Below, piece by piece: positions 56,633 to 64,000 of a stretch of DNA of 64,000 bases; within the stretch, counting starts at the first letter, position 1, and every line of letters begins with the position of its first letter. The notes under the pieces were generated by a model that saw only the letters and a list, made by a program, of their open reading frames with translations, was not told the DNA's origin and ran no database searches. The DNA is from Actinoplanes sp. L3-i22 (GTDB lineage: Bacteria; Actinomycetota; Actinomycetes; Mycobacteriales; Micromonosporaceae), in NCBI RefSeq assembly GCF_019704555.1, contig NZ_AP024745.1:9184501-9248500 (forward strand). The letters are read 5' to 3'. A program made the position numbers and the translations under genes.

Positions 56633-56836
56633 ATGCGCAACAACGCCCGCATCGCGTCGGTCAAGGTCGCTTTCGCCATCGTCCTGACGGCCGCTCCGAT
56701 CGCCGCCGTCTTCGCCGCGGCGAGCACCGGGACGGCGCCGGCGAGCAGCACGGTCAGCGTTCAGTCCGAGGGTGGCGCGGCCGCCGCGGCGACCCCGACC
56801 CCGACCGCCTCCACCGACGACACCAAGTGGGGCTGA
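56633..56836 (+). CDS. Small secreted peptide
   Basis: This 67-residue precursor starts MRNNARIASVKVAFAIVLTAAPIAAVFAAAS, a likely Sec signal with AAAS or a nearby site. The mature part is only about 35 residues: Ser/Val/Thr/Ala-rich, with TPTPTASTDDTKWG at the end. It has no Cys, so it is neither a lanthipeptide nor a disulfide peptide. AGGTAGAG lies before the ATG. Codon use is typical of the genome. It is divergent from the leuA operon across the TATCG repeats and convergent with the SARP gene. A signalling or surface role is possible; the family is not recognised. Confidence 0.65.
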   Translation: MRNNARIASVKVAFAIVLTAAPIAAVFAAASTGTAPASSTVSVQSEGGAAAAATPTPTASTDDTKWG

Positions 56837-56910
56837 ACGGCGACTGAGCGCCCCCGTGGCGACCTGTGACACCCGGACCGGCCGGCCGGGATCGTCGCGG
56901 GACAGCTGCT

Positions 56911-59900
56911 TCAGATAGTCAGATGATCGGTTAACGCCGCCGCGTCCGGGCCCACCGGATTGTCCGCGGCCGTGTAGGCATCACTGAGCAACCCCAGCAC
57001 CCGCGCCTCCAACTGCGGCGCGGAGATCGCCCGGAACAGTCCCAGCGAGCGATGCAGATGGACCACCGCCTGCGGCGGATTGCCGAGGGCCATGGCCAGC
57101 TCGCCGAGGACCATCGAGACCCGGGCCTCGATCAACCGTTCCGCCGCCGCACAGGCGAGCTCCATCGCCTCCCGTAGCGCCTCGGCGGACTCCGCGAAGG
57201 CTCCGGAGCGCAGGTACGCCGTGCCCAGCCCCTGCAACGCGTACGCCTGCCCGACCGGATCGCCCAGCTCGCGCACCACCGTGAGGGCCTGGCGCAGCAC
57301 GTCGATCGCGGCCTTCACCTCGTCCGCCTGCAGGTGCGTCTCGCCGAGCCGGTGCAGCACCTGCGACTCCACGCGCCGGCTGTTCGCCCGCCGCGCGTAG
57401 TCCAGCGCCTCCGGCAGCAGCGTGCGGGCCGCGTCCAGGTCGCCCTGCTCCAGCTTGATCTGCGCGATGCTCTGCAGCACGTAGGCCACCGCGACCAGGT
57501 CGTCGCCGGCCCGGAACGTCTCCAGCGCGCGCTGATAGTTCTCGGTCGCCTCGGCGTACCGGCCGCTGAGCCGGTCGATGTAGGCCACGTACCGGCTGAC
57601 CATCGCGCGGCCGTGCTGATCGCCGACCCGCTGGAACAGCTCGTCGGCGGCGGCCAGCAGGCGCAGCGCCTCCGGGAACCGCTGCTCGCCGATGTGCAGC
57701 GAGCCCAATGAATACAGGATCGCGGCCTGTCCGCGCTCGTCGCCGGCCTGCCGGGTGGCCTCCAGGGCGATCTGATGCGTCTCGCGCCAGTCGCTCAGGT
57801 AGATCCGCGACTCGAAGAGCGTGACCGCGGTCATCGCCAGGCTCCAGCTGTGCCCGGCCAGCCCGGCCTGCGCGGCCTGACGGACCGCGGCGACGATGGT
57901 CAGCCGCTCGCGCTCGAACCAGGGCAGCGGCGGGTCGACCAGCTGGCGCACCTGGCGGGCCGGCAGCTCGTGCAGCGGGGCCTCGGTCTGCACCCGCAGG
58001 TAGTCGCCGTACAGGCCGCGGCGCGCCTCCTCGGCCAGGAACAGCAGCGCGCCCAGCACCCGTTGCAGCGCCTGGTCACGCTCCTCCACCGGGTCCTCGG
58101 CGACCAGGCACTCGCGGGCGAAGACCCGGATCAGGTCGTGGAAGCGGTACTGCGCGTGCACGCCGCGGCCGTCGCTGCTGGTCTCGATCAGCTGCGCGTC
58201 GGCCAGGTCGTCGAGCAGGTCCTGGGCGTCGTGGAAGTCGGTGTCCAGCAGCGCGGCCGCCGCCCAGCCCGAGAAGTGCGGGAAGTCCAGGACGGTGAGC
58301 AGCCGGAACAGCCGCTTCGCGTCGTCCTCCAGGTGGTCGTAGGTCAGCGAGATGCTGGCCCGGATCCCCATCCCGCTGTGCTTGAGCTCGTCCAGCCGGC
58401 GGGCCTCGTTGGCCAGCCGCTCGACCAGGTGCTCGACGCTCCAGTGCGGGCGCGCGGCCAGCCGGGCGCCGGCGATCCGCAGCGCCAGCGGCAGGTGCCC
58501 GCAGAGCTCGGCCAGCTCGGCGGTGGAGTCCGGCTCGGCCTCGATGCGCTCCGCGCCGGCGATCCGGGACAGCAGCTCGGTGGACTGCTCGGGGTTGAAC
58601 ACGTCCACGTCGATGTGCACCGCGCCGGGCAGCCCGGCGAGCCGGCTGCGGCTGGTGATCAGCATCGCCGACTGCGAGGTGCCCGGGACCAGCGGCCGGA
58701 CCTGGCTCTCCCCGCCGGCGTTGTCGAGCACCACCAGCATCCGGCGGTCGGCCAGCAGCGTGCGGTACAGCTCGGCGCGCTCCTCGATCAGCTCCGGCAT
58801 CTGGGTGCCGGCCACGCCGAGCGCGCGCAGGAAGCGTTCCAGCACCCGCATCGGGCCGACCTGCTCGGCGTGCCGGCCGTGCAGGTCGGCGAAGAGCTGG
58901 CCGTCCGGGTAGCGCGCGGCCAGCCGGTGCGCGGCGTGCACCGCGAGGGTGGTCTTGCCGATCCCCGGCTTGCCGGCCATCACCACCACCGGCACCGCGT
59001 ACTGCGACGCGTCCTCGGCCAGCCCGAACTGCCCGTGGATGGCCTCGATCTGCTGGCTGCGGCCGGTGAAGTCGGCGATGTCGGTGGGCAGCAGGCAGGG
59101 CACCGGCGACGGATTGGGCCCGGCCGCCGGCGCCGCGGACACCGGCGGGGCCAGCGGCACGGCCGGGATCACCGCGGCGACCGGCTCGCGGATCTCCTCC
59201 GGGATCGAGGCGATGATCACCGGTGGTGCCGGCGGGGGCACCTGCTCCGGCGGGCGCGGGGTGAGCACCACGGCCGGTTCCGGCAGCGCCAGCTTGGCGT
59301 CGCCGGTCAGGATCGCGTGCTCCAGCTGGCGCAGCTCCTCGCCCGGTTCCAGGCCCAGCTCGTCGATGAACAGCCGGCGCGCGCTGCGGTAGGTGTCCAG
59401 CGCCTCGGCCTGCCGGCCGGAGCGGTAGAGGGCGAGCATCAGGTGCTCGCGCAGCCGGGCCCGCAGCGGATGCTCGCCGACCAGGGCGCTCAGCTCGTCG
59501 ATCAGCTCCCGGTGCCGGCCGAGCCGCAGCTCCAGCTCGATGCACTCCTCGGTGGTGGTGAGCCGGCGCTCGGCCAGCCGGTCGGCGGCGCTCTGCACCA
59601 CCCGGCTCTCGATGCCGTCCAGCGCCGGGCCGCGCCACAGGGTCAGCGCCTGGCGGTACCGCGCGACCGACTCGTCCAGCCGGCGGAACTCGCGCAGCTG
59701 CCGGGCCTGGGTCAGGGCGTCCTCGTACCGGTGCAGGTCGAGGCTGCCCTCCGGGATCTGCAGCGAGTACCCCTGGGTACGGGTGATGATGGCGTCCGGA
59801 TAGCCGTGGCCGGCGAACAGCCGGCGCAGCGCCGAGATGCAGATCTGCACCTGGACCCGCGAGGTGGACGGCAGGTCGTCGCCGTACAGGGCCTCCATCA

Positions 59901-60033
59901 GCCGGGTCACCCGGATCACCCGGCTCGCCTCGAGCGCCAGCGTGGCGAGAATGATCTGCTGCCGCTGGCCGCCGAGCTCGATGCTCTGCTCGCCGATCAG
60001 CACCTCGAGGATTCCCAGGATGAGAATCTGCAC
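56911..60033 (-). CDS. SARP-family (AfsR-like) pathway regulator
   Basis: The product has 1040 residues. An OmpR-type winged helix is at about 1-95 (MQILILGILEVLIG, then LALEASRVIRVTRLMEALYGDD, RVQVQICISALRRLF and the TRTQGYSLQI wing). The BTAD domain is at about 96-245 (RLDESVARYRQALTLWRG, RHRELIDELSALVGEHPLRARLREHLMLALYRSGRQAEAL). A Pro-rich linker follows, then an NB-ARC STAND ATPase with P-loop AGKPGIGKTTLA near 350-360, and TPRs (about 720-1020). This is the AfsR/DnrI type, known to activate antibiotic gene clusters from direct-repeat operators. Its length and domain order are complete. The TATCG row just upstream of the peptide gene is a natural target. Confidence 0.93.
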   Translation of the reverse strand: MQILILGILEVLIGEQSIELGGQRQQIILATLALEASRVIRVTRLMEALYGDDLPSTSRVQVQICISALRRLFAGHGYPDAIITRTQGYSLQIPEGSLDLHRYEDALTQARQLREFRRLDESVARYRQALTLWRGPALDGIESRVVQSAADRLAERRLTTTEECIELELRLGRHRELIDELSALVGEHPLRARLREHLMLALYRSGRQAEALDTYRSARRLFIDELGLEPGEELRQLEHAILTGDAKLALPEPAVVLTPRPPEQVPPPAPPVIIASIPEEIREPVAAVIPAVPLAPPVSAAPAAGPNPSPVPCLLPTDIADFTGRSQQIEAIHGQFGLAEDASQYAVPVVVMAGKPGIGKTTLAVHAAHRLAARYPDGQLFADLHGRHAEQVGPMRVLERFLRALGVAGTQMPELIEERAELYRTLLADRRMLVVLDNAGGESQVRPLVPGTSQSAMLITSRSRLAGLPGAVHIDVDVFNPEQSTELLSRIAGAERIEAEPDSTAELAELCGHLPLALRIAGARLAARPHWSVEHLVERLANEARRLDELKHSGMGIRASISLTYDHLEDDAKRLFRLLTVLDFPHFSGWAAAALLDTDFHDAQDLLDDLADAQLIETSSDGRGVHAQYRFHDLIRVFARECLVAEDPVEERDQALQRVLGALLFLAEEARRGLYGDYLRVQTEAPLHELPARQVRQLVDPPLPWFERERLTIVAAVRQAAQAGLAGHSWSLAMTAVTLFESRIYLSDWRETHQIALEATRQAGDERGQAAILYSLGSLHIGEQRFPEALRLLAAADELFQRVGDQHGRAMVSRYVAYIDRLSGRYAEATENYQRALETFRAGDDLVAVAYVLQSIAQIKLEQGDLDAARTLLPEALDYARRANSRRVESQVLHRLGETHLQADEVKAAIDVLRQALTVVRELGDPVGQAYALQGLGTAYLRSGAFAESAEALREAMELACAAAERLIEARVSMVLGELAMALGNPPQAVVHLHRSLGLFRAISAPQLEARVLGLLSDAYTAADNPVGPDAAALTDHLTI

Positions 60034-60343
60034 GTGCGCCTCCTTGTGGGGGTCGCGCGTCGTGGGTCTTCCGGCGTACTCGGTGTAGTGGAACCGTGCC
60101 CCTGTGCCGACCGGCTCGTGGCTGTCAGGGACAGCCGGGCACGCCAGAAATCCCCCGCATGGATGGGAGGCTATGCAATCGGTGGGCCGCCGCGCTACCC
60201 GCAGTGATTGACGGAGGTCCGACCTTCGACCACTAAGAATTACCCGGTCAACCTCTTGCGATACCGACCGGTAACTCCGTTATGCAGCTGGATGCATGAT
60301 CGATGCCGATATCGGGCCGTTGTGCACTCGCAGTGCAGGTTTG
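60034..60343. promoter_or_regulatory. SARP upstream region with inverted repeats
   Basis: No gene is seen in these 310 bases. They hold inverted repeat arms TTACCCGGTC (60240-60249) and GACCGGTAA (60266-60274), a perfect CCGATATCGG palindrome (60306-60315) and a TGCACT-CGC-AGTGCA hairpin (60323-60337) seven bases before the phosphopantetheinyl transferase stop. The last may terminate that gene; the others could serve the SARP promoter. Confidence 0.4.
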
Positions 60344-61063
60344 TCACCGGGTGCCCGCGGTCTCCCGGACCCGGGCCGGGCGCACCGGCGCGCTCACCGG
60401 GACCACGATCGCGGTCAGGATCAGCCCCTGCTCGACCATCCAGCGCCCGGAGAACCCGGTCAGCCGGCGACCGGCCACCCGGGGCCCGACCACCAGCAGC
60501 CGCGCGTCGAACCCGCCGGTGGACGCGCCGGCCGACCCCGGGCGCAGCGTGACCACCGCGTCGTCGAAGTCCAGCCACCGCTGCGCCAGCGGGAACCACG
60601 ACTTGTAGACCGCCTCCTTGGCGCAGAACAGCATCCGGTCCCAGCGGATCTCCGGCCGGGCCTCGAGCAGCTCCGCGACGTGCACCCGCTCGTCGGGCAG
60701 CGCCACCGACTCCAGCACGCCGTTGGTCAGCGGCTCGTTGGGCTCCGCGTCGATCCCGACCGTGGTGATCTTCGAGTCGGCGGCGACCACCACACCCCGG
60801 TAACCGGCGCAGTGGGTGATCGTGCCGACCACCCCGGCCGGCCAGAGCGGCTCGTTGAGCCGGCCGGCCAGGATCGGCTGCGGCGGCACCCCGAGACGGG
60901 CCAGCGCGGCGCGCGCGCAGTGCCGGGCGGTGGTGAACTCGCGGCGGCGCTTCTCGATCGCCTTGGCCACGATGCTCTCCTCCTCGGGCAGCAGCGTCGC
61001 GTCCGGCGGGTCGTCGAAGGTGTCGACCGCGACCACGTCGGCGGGAAGGATTGTCTCGATCAT
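60344..61063 (-). CDS. Sfp-type 4'-phosphopantetheinyl transferase
   Basis: This 239-residue protein would transfer phosphopantetheine from CoA to the Ser of carrier proteins, which NRPS and PKS enzymes need. The family motifs are GTITHCAGYRGVVVA, VGIDAEPNEP (Mg-binding Asp/Glu) and RMLFCAKEAVYKSWFPLAQRWLDFDD. The N-terminus has EKRRREFTTARHCARAAL, as in EntD/Sfp enzymes. The length fits. It is cytosolic. ATG 61063 follows the usual MIETILP-type start. Its presence implies that carrier-protein enzymes are encoded nearby, outside the window. Confidence 0.92.
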   Translation of the reverse strand: MIETILPADVVAVDTFDDPPDATLLPEEESIVAKAIEKRRREFTTARHCARAALARLGVPPQPILAGRLNEPLWPAGVVGTITHCAGYRGVVVAADSKITTVGIDAEPNEPLTNGVLESVALPDERVHVAELLEARPEIRWDRMLFCAKEAVYKSWFPLAQRWLDFDDAVVTLRPGSAGASTGGFDARLLVVGPRVAGRRLTGFSGRWMVEQGLILTAIVVPVSAPVRPARVRETAGTR

Positions 61064-61420
61064 GATGTCCCCGCAGTGGCTCGGTGGGTCCTCGGGCATC
61101 TGCACCGATGTCGATGGATCCGGCATCGTTGCCTGGTGGCTCCATCGTAGGTTCGCGATGACCGGCGGCGATATCACGGCGCGGGCATTCACGGGCCGTG
61201 CGCGCCCGGATAAGGGAGTATCGGTGGATCTAAGGGGTCGTGACGCACCGTAGCCGGACCCGGCCGCCCCCGCCACCCCTGTCCACCGCTTGCGAGCAGG
61301 GCAGGGGTTGCCGGCCGGGGTGCGTGAGCGCCGCCACTGGGGTGTACGCCCCGTCGATGCCGAGCCTAACTTCATCGGTACCGGTTGCCGACGCCCACGA
61401 AGCCTTGGAGGCCTACCCCG
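61064..61420. promoter_or_regulatory. Divergent promoter region of the PPTase and thioesterase genes
   Basis: These 357 bases carry no supported gene. GGAGG at 61407-61411 is the thioesterase ribosome site. A patch at 61198-61228 (CGCCCGGATAAGGGAGTATCGG onward) repeats short TAAGG/TATCGG words, vaguely like the TATCG row at 56444, but without regular spacing. Confidence 0.35.
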
Positions 61421-62185
61421 ATGACCGCGACCACTCTGGACAGCAGCCTGTGGCTGCGCAGCTATCACCCGACCGACGTGGCCCCGATCCGGCTGCTGTG
61501 CCTGCCGTACGCCGGCGGGTCCGCCTCCTACTACTTCCCGGTCTCCCGGGCCCTCTCGCCGCGGGTCGAGGTGCTCGCGGTGCAGTACCCCGGCCGCCAG
61601 GACCGCCGCGGCGAGCCCGGCATCGGCACCCTGCAGGACCTGGCCCGCGACGTGTACGACCAGATCCGCTACCACGAGGACGACCGCCCGCTGGCGCTGT
61701 TCGGGCACAGCATGGGCGCCTCGGTGGCGTTCGAGGTGGCCCGGCTGCTGGAGGCCGACGGCGCCACCCCCGCGCACCTGTTCGTCTCCGGCCGCCGCGC
61801 GCCGTCGCAGTTCCGCGACGAGCGGGTGCACCTGCAGAACGACGCCGGGCTGATCGCCGAGATGCGCCGGCTCGACGGCACCGGCGGCGGCCTGCTCGAC
61901 GACCCGGACGTGCTGCGCATGGTGCTCGGCGTGATCCGCAACGACTACCGGGCCGCGGAGACCTACCGCTGGACGCCCGGCCCCGGGCTGCACTGCCCGA
62001 TCACCGCGCTCACCGGCGGCGGCGACCCGAAGGTCACCCTGGCCGAGGCGGCCGCCTGGCGCGACCACACCAACGCCGCGTTCGACCTGCGCGTCTTCGA
62101 CGGCGGGCACTTCTATCTCAACTCCCACCAGGCCGAGGTGCTGGACACGATCCGGACGGCCCTGACCCCCGCACCTCGCCGATAA
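61421..62185 (+). CDS. Type II thioesterase of an NRPS/PKS cluster
   Basis: This 254-residue alpha/beta hydrolase removes wrong acyl groups from carrier proteins. It has RLLCLPYAGGSASYYFPVSRAL and VLAVQYPGRQDR, the nucleophile elbow GHSMGASVAFEVA with Ser97, TALTGGGDPKV (Asp) and FDGGHFYLNSH (His), the pattern of TEII enzymes. GGAGG lies nine bases before the ATG. It is divergent from the phosphopantetheinyl transferase gene. It supports a nearby NRPS or PKS. Confidence 0.93.
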   Translation: MTATTLDSSLWLRSYHPTDVAPIRLLCLPYAGGSASYYFPVSRALSPRVEVLAVQYPGRQDRRGEPGIGTLQDLARDVYDQIRYHEDDRPLALFGHSMGASVAFEVARLLEADGATPAHLFVSGRRAPSQFRDERVHLQNDAGLIAEMRRLDGTGGGLLDDPDVLRMVLGVIRNDYRAAETYRWTPGPGLHCPITALTGGGDPKVTLAEAAAWRDHTNAAFDLRVFDGGHFYLNSHQAEVLDTIRTALTPAPRR

Positions 62186-62233
62186 GCGAGTGCCACGACG
62201 GCGTGCCGCGCTCACGAGGCCATGGCACGCGGA

Positions 62234-62263
62234 ACGGCCCGGACTCCACCGAGTCCGGGCCGT
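62234..62263. terminator. Terminator between the thioesterase and LAL genes
   Basis: A perfect 13-bp stem ACGGCCCGGACTC and GAGTCCGGGCCGT encloses a CACC loop. The convergent genes end 48 bases before it and 10 bases after it, so it serves both. Confidence 0.8.
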
Positions 62264-62272
62264 CCGTCTGTC

Positions 62273-64000
62273 TCACGCCGTCGGGGCGAGGCTGGCGTCC
62301 AGGTTCGCCGGCAGGTCACTGCGGCGAGAAACATTCAATTTCCGGTACGTACGGGTCAGGTGCTGCTCCACCGTGCTCGTGGTGATGTACAGCTTGTCGG
62401 CGATCTCCCGGTTCGTGTAGCCGACCGCGGCCAGCGCCGCCACCCGGCGCTCGGCGTCACTGAGCATCGCCGCGGCACCCCCGGCCACCGCCGTCTGGGC
62501 GGTCTCGCCGGACTCCCACTCCTCGTCCTGCGACAGTGCCCGCCGCAGCGGCGCCGCCTCGCAGCCCTCGGCCAGCGCCCGGGCCCGGTGCCCGATCATG
62601 CCGGCCCGGCGGGACTCGCCGAGCGCCTGGTAGGCCTGCGCCAGGTCGGCCAGGGTGCGGGCCAGCTCGTATAGGTCGCCGCTGTTCTGCAGCAGGTCGG
62701 CGGCCTGGCGCAGCAGCATCGGCCGGTGCCGGGCCTGCTCGGTCGCGGCCAGCAGCCGCAGGCCGACACCCTGCGCCCGGGGCATCTGCCCGGTGCACCG
62801 GGCCAACTGCTCCTCGGCCAGCTTGCGGGCCTGCAGCGGGCGGCCCATCCGCAGGTTCGCCTCGGCGGCGTCCGAACGCCAGGCGACCAGGCCGGGCGCG
62901 TCCACCCCCCAGGCGCTCATCAGGTCGCCGCAGCGCTGGAAGTCGCGCAGGGCCAGCGCCGGGTGGTCGGTGGCCAGGCTGTAACGGCCCCGGGCCTGCA
63001 GGTAGTGCAGGCCGTACCGGGTCTGGAACATCGCCTCGGGCACCGGCTGGTCGAGCTGCTCGCGCACGTCGTCGAACTCGCCCATCGCGATCGACGCGAT
63101 GATCAGCAGCGACAGCGGGTGCCCGATCGCGACCCCCCAGCTGGCCGGCGGCATGATCTCCAGCGCGGTCCGGGCGTAGCGCGCCGCGCCGGCCAGGTTG
63201 CCGGTGCGGACCGCCACCTCGGCGCGGACCACGGCCAGGCGGGCCTGCCGGCTGGGCGCGCGGCGGGTGTACGCCTCCTCGACGAACATGTCGGCCCAGC
63301 CGGCCGCCTTGTCGGCGTGCCCGGCGTAGGTCAGCGCCAGCAGCGAGCTCTCCACGGTGTCCAGGGACATCTCGTCGAGCCGGGACCCGCGCAGGATCCG
63401 CTCCAGGGTGTCGCCCAGGTCCGGCCCGGGGCTGGAGCTGATCACCGAGGAGAGCGCCCGGGCCGCGGCCAGCCGGCGACTGGCCGAGACCGTGTCGACG
63501 GTCGCGGTGGTCTTCGGCAGGCGGGCCACGAACGGCGCGTACGTGCAGCGCAGCCACGGCCGGGTGGCGGCCAGCTCGGCCGCGGTGTCCGGGTCCAGCT
63601 CGGCGCCGTTGGCGGCGAGGTGGTCGAGCACGTGCTCGGCGTCGCGGAACTGCCCGTGCCAGAGCAGCGCCTTGGCCAGCACGATCGCGTCGCTGCCGCG
63701 CAGCACGCCCTTGTCCAGCGCGCCGGTCAGCTCGGGCAGATACCCCGCCGAGGTGCTCGGGTTGATCCGCCACTCGGCGCGGACCAGCGTGGTCATGATG
63801 CGCACCCGGTGCCGGTCGTCGGTGCAGGCCTTCCAGGCGAGCTTGAGGTAGCGCACCGCGGCCTCGACCCGGCCCTCGCGCAGCGCCTGGCGGGCCGCGT
63901 CCTCCAGCACGCTCACGCCCCAGCTCTCCTGGACCTCGCTCGCGGCGTTGACCAGGTGCTCGGCGACCACCCGGGTGGAGGCGCCGCGGTCGTAGGTGAG
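62273..64000 (-). CDS. LuxR-family (LAL-type) regulator, C-terminal part (runs off right edge)
   Basis: The frame covers 575 codons and stays open at base 64000 (reading LTYDRGASTRV there), so the N-terminus with the expected ATPase lies outside. The visible part is TPR-like helical repeats (VEAAVRYLKLAWKA, WHGQFRDAEHVLDHLAANG, AARYARTALEIM). It ends in a LuxR HTH: LSDAERRVAALAAVGYTNREIADKLYITTSTVEQHLTRTYRKLNVSRRSDL. Large LuxR regulators of this kind are common pathway-specific activators in NRPS/PKS clusters. The gene is convergent with the type II thioesterase. Confidence 0.9.
   Translation of the reverse strand, partial: LTYDRGASTRVVAEHLVNAASEVQESWGVSVLEDAARQALREGRVEAAVRYLKLAWKACTDDRHRVRIMTTLVRAEWRINPSTSAGYLPELTGALDKGVLRGSDAIVLAKALLWHGQFRDAEHVLDHLAANGAELDPDTAAELAATRPWLRCTYAPFVARLPKTTATVDTVSASRRLAAARALSSVISSSPGPDLGDTLERILRGSRLDEMSLDTVESSLLALTYAGHADKAAGWADMFVEEAYTRRAPSRQARLAVVRAEVAVRTGNLAGAARYARTALEIMPPASWGVAIGHPLSLLIIASIAMGEFDDVREQLDQPVPEAMFQTRYGLHYLQARGRYSLATDHPALALRDFQRCGDLMSAWGVDAPGLVAWRSDAAEANLRMGRPLQARKLAEEQLARCTGQMPRAQGVGLRLLAATEQARHRPMLLRQAADLLQNSGDLYELARTLADLAQAYQALGESRRAGMIGHRARALAEGCEAAPLRRALSQDEEWESGETAQTAVAGGAAAMLSDAERRVAALAAVGYTNREIADKLYITTSTVEQHLTRTYRKLNVSRRSDLPANLDASLAPTA

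Overview
The window is very GC-rich and carries gene families typical of filamentous Actinobacteria: LAL and SARP regulators, septum-formation protein, ECF sigma factor, MMPL exporter, NACHT STAND ATPase and WXG100-like proteins. A Micromonosporaceae genome (Actinoplanes or a relative) fits best, but this is inferred from gene content, because no rRNA or complete tRNA is present.

Layout. 0-4.2 kb: the 5' end of a secreted protein, a decayed XRE fragment, and an ECF sigma factor divergent from a LAL regulator across a palindrome-rich spacer. 4.2-7.7 kb: an overlapping XRE-ImmA/IrrE-PIN cassette that may have landed in a small-protein/lipoprotein gene pair, facing a second pair of that type. 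7.8-11.7 kb: a GT-C mannosyltransferase-like gene with a TetR gene, divergent from a TetX-like monooxygenase, then a Sel1-repeat protein. 11.9-17.2 kb: a membrane NACHT ATPase with a large outside domain, then a NarL-type two-component pair. 17.4-25.2 kb: VOC protein, SDR/TetR divergon with three operator copies, PhyH-like oxygenase, POT transporter, HAD phosphatase, MMPL exporter and a membrane protein. 25.2-28.4 kb is decayed: an IS5-family element inserted exactly at the end of an IS630-family element, an orphan RHH antitoxin and gene fragments. 28.4-32.6 kb: a conserved hypothetical and a four-gene operon with WXG-like proteins and a lipoprotein. 32.7-42.2 kb: reductase, two GGDEF proteins (one with a LacI-type sensor domain), a STAND protein without an HTH, septum-formation protein, VOC and DUF2071-like proteins. 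42.2-46.8 kb: a 1021-residue subtilase and a membrane-anchored trypsin-like protease either side of an ATPase pseudogene.

46.9 kb to the right edge looks like the flank of a biosynthetic gene cluster. It has a single-chain acyl-CoA carboxylase (BC-BCCP-CT), an MFS exporter coupled to a shrunken adenylation-domain protein, leuA, a transthyretin-fold protein lacking the hydrolase residues, a 67-residue secreted peptide, a 1040-residue SARP, an Sfp-type phosphopantetheinyl transferase, a type II thioesterase and a LAL regulator that runs off the window. Carboxylase and LeuA could supply building blocks, the transferase would activate carrier proteins, the thioesterase would edit them, and the SARP and LAL proteins would control expression. 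The megasynthases are not in the window; if present they should lie to the right. A row of TATCG direct repeats at about 11-bp spacing between the transthyretin-like gene and the peptide gene is a good candidate SARP operator.
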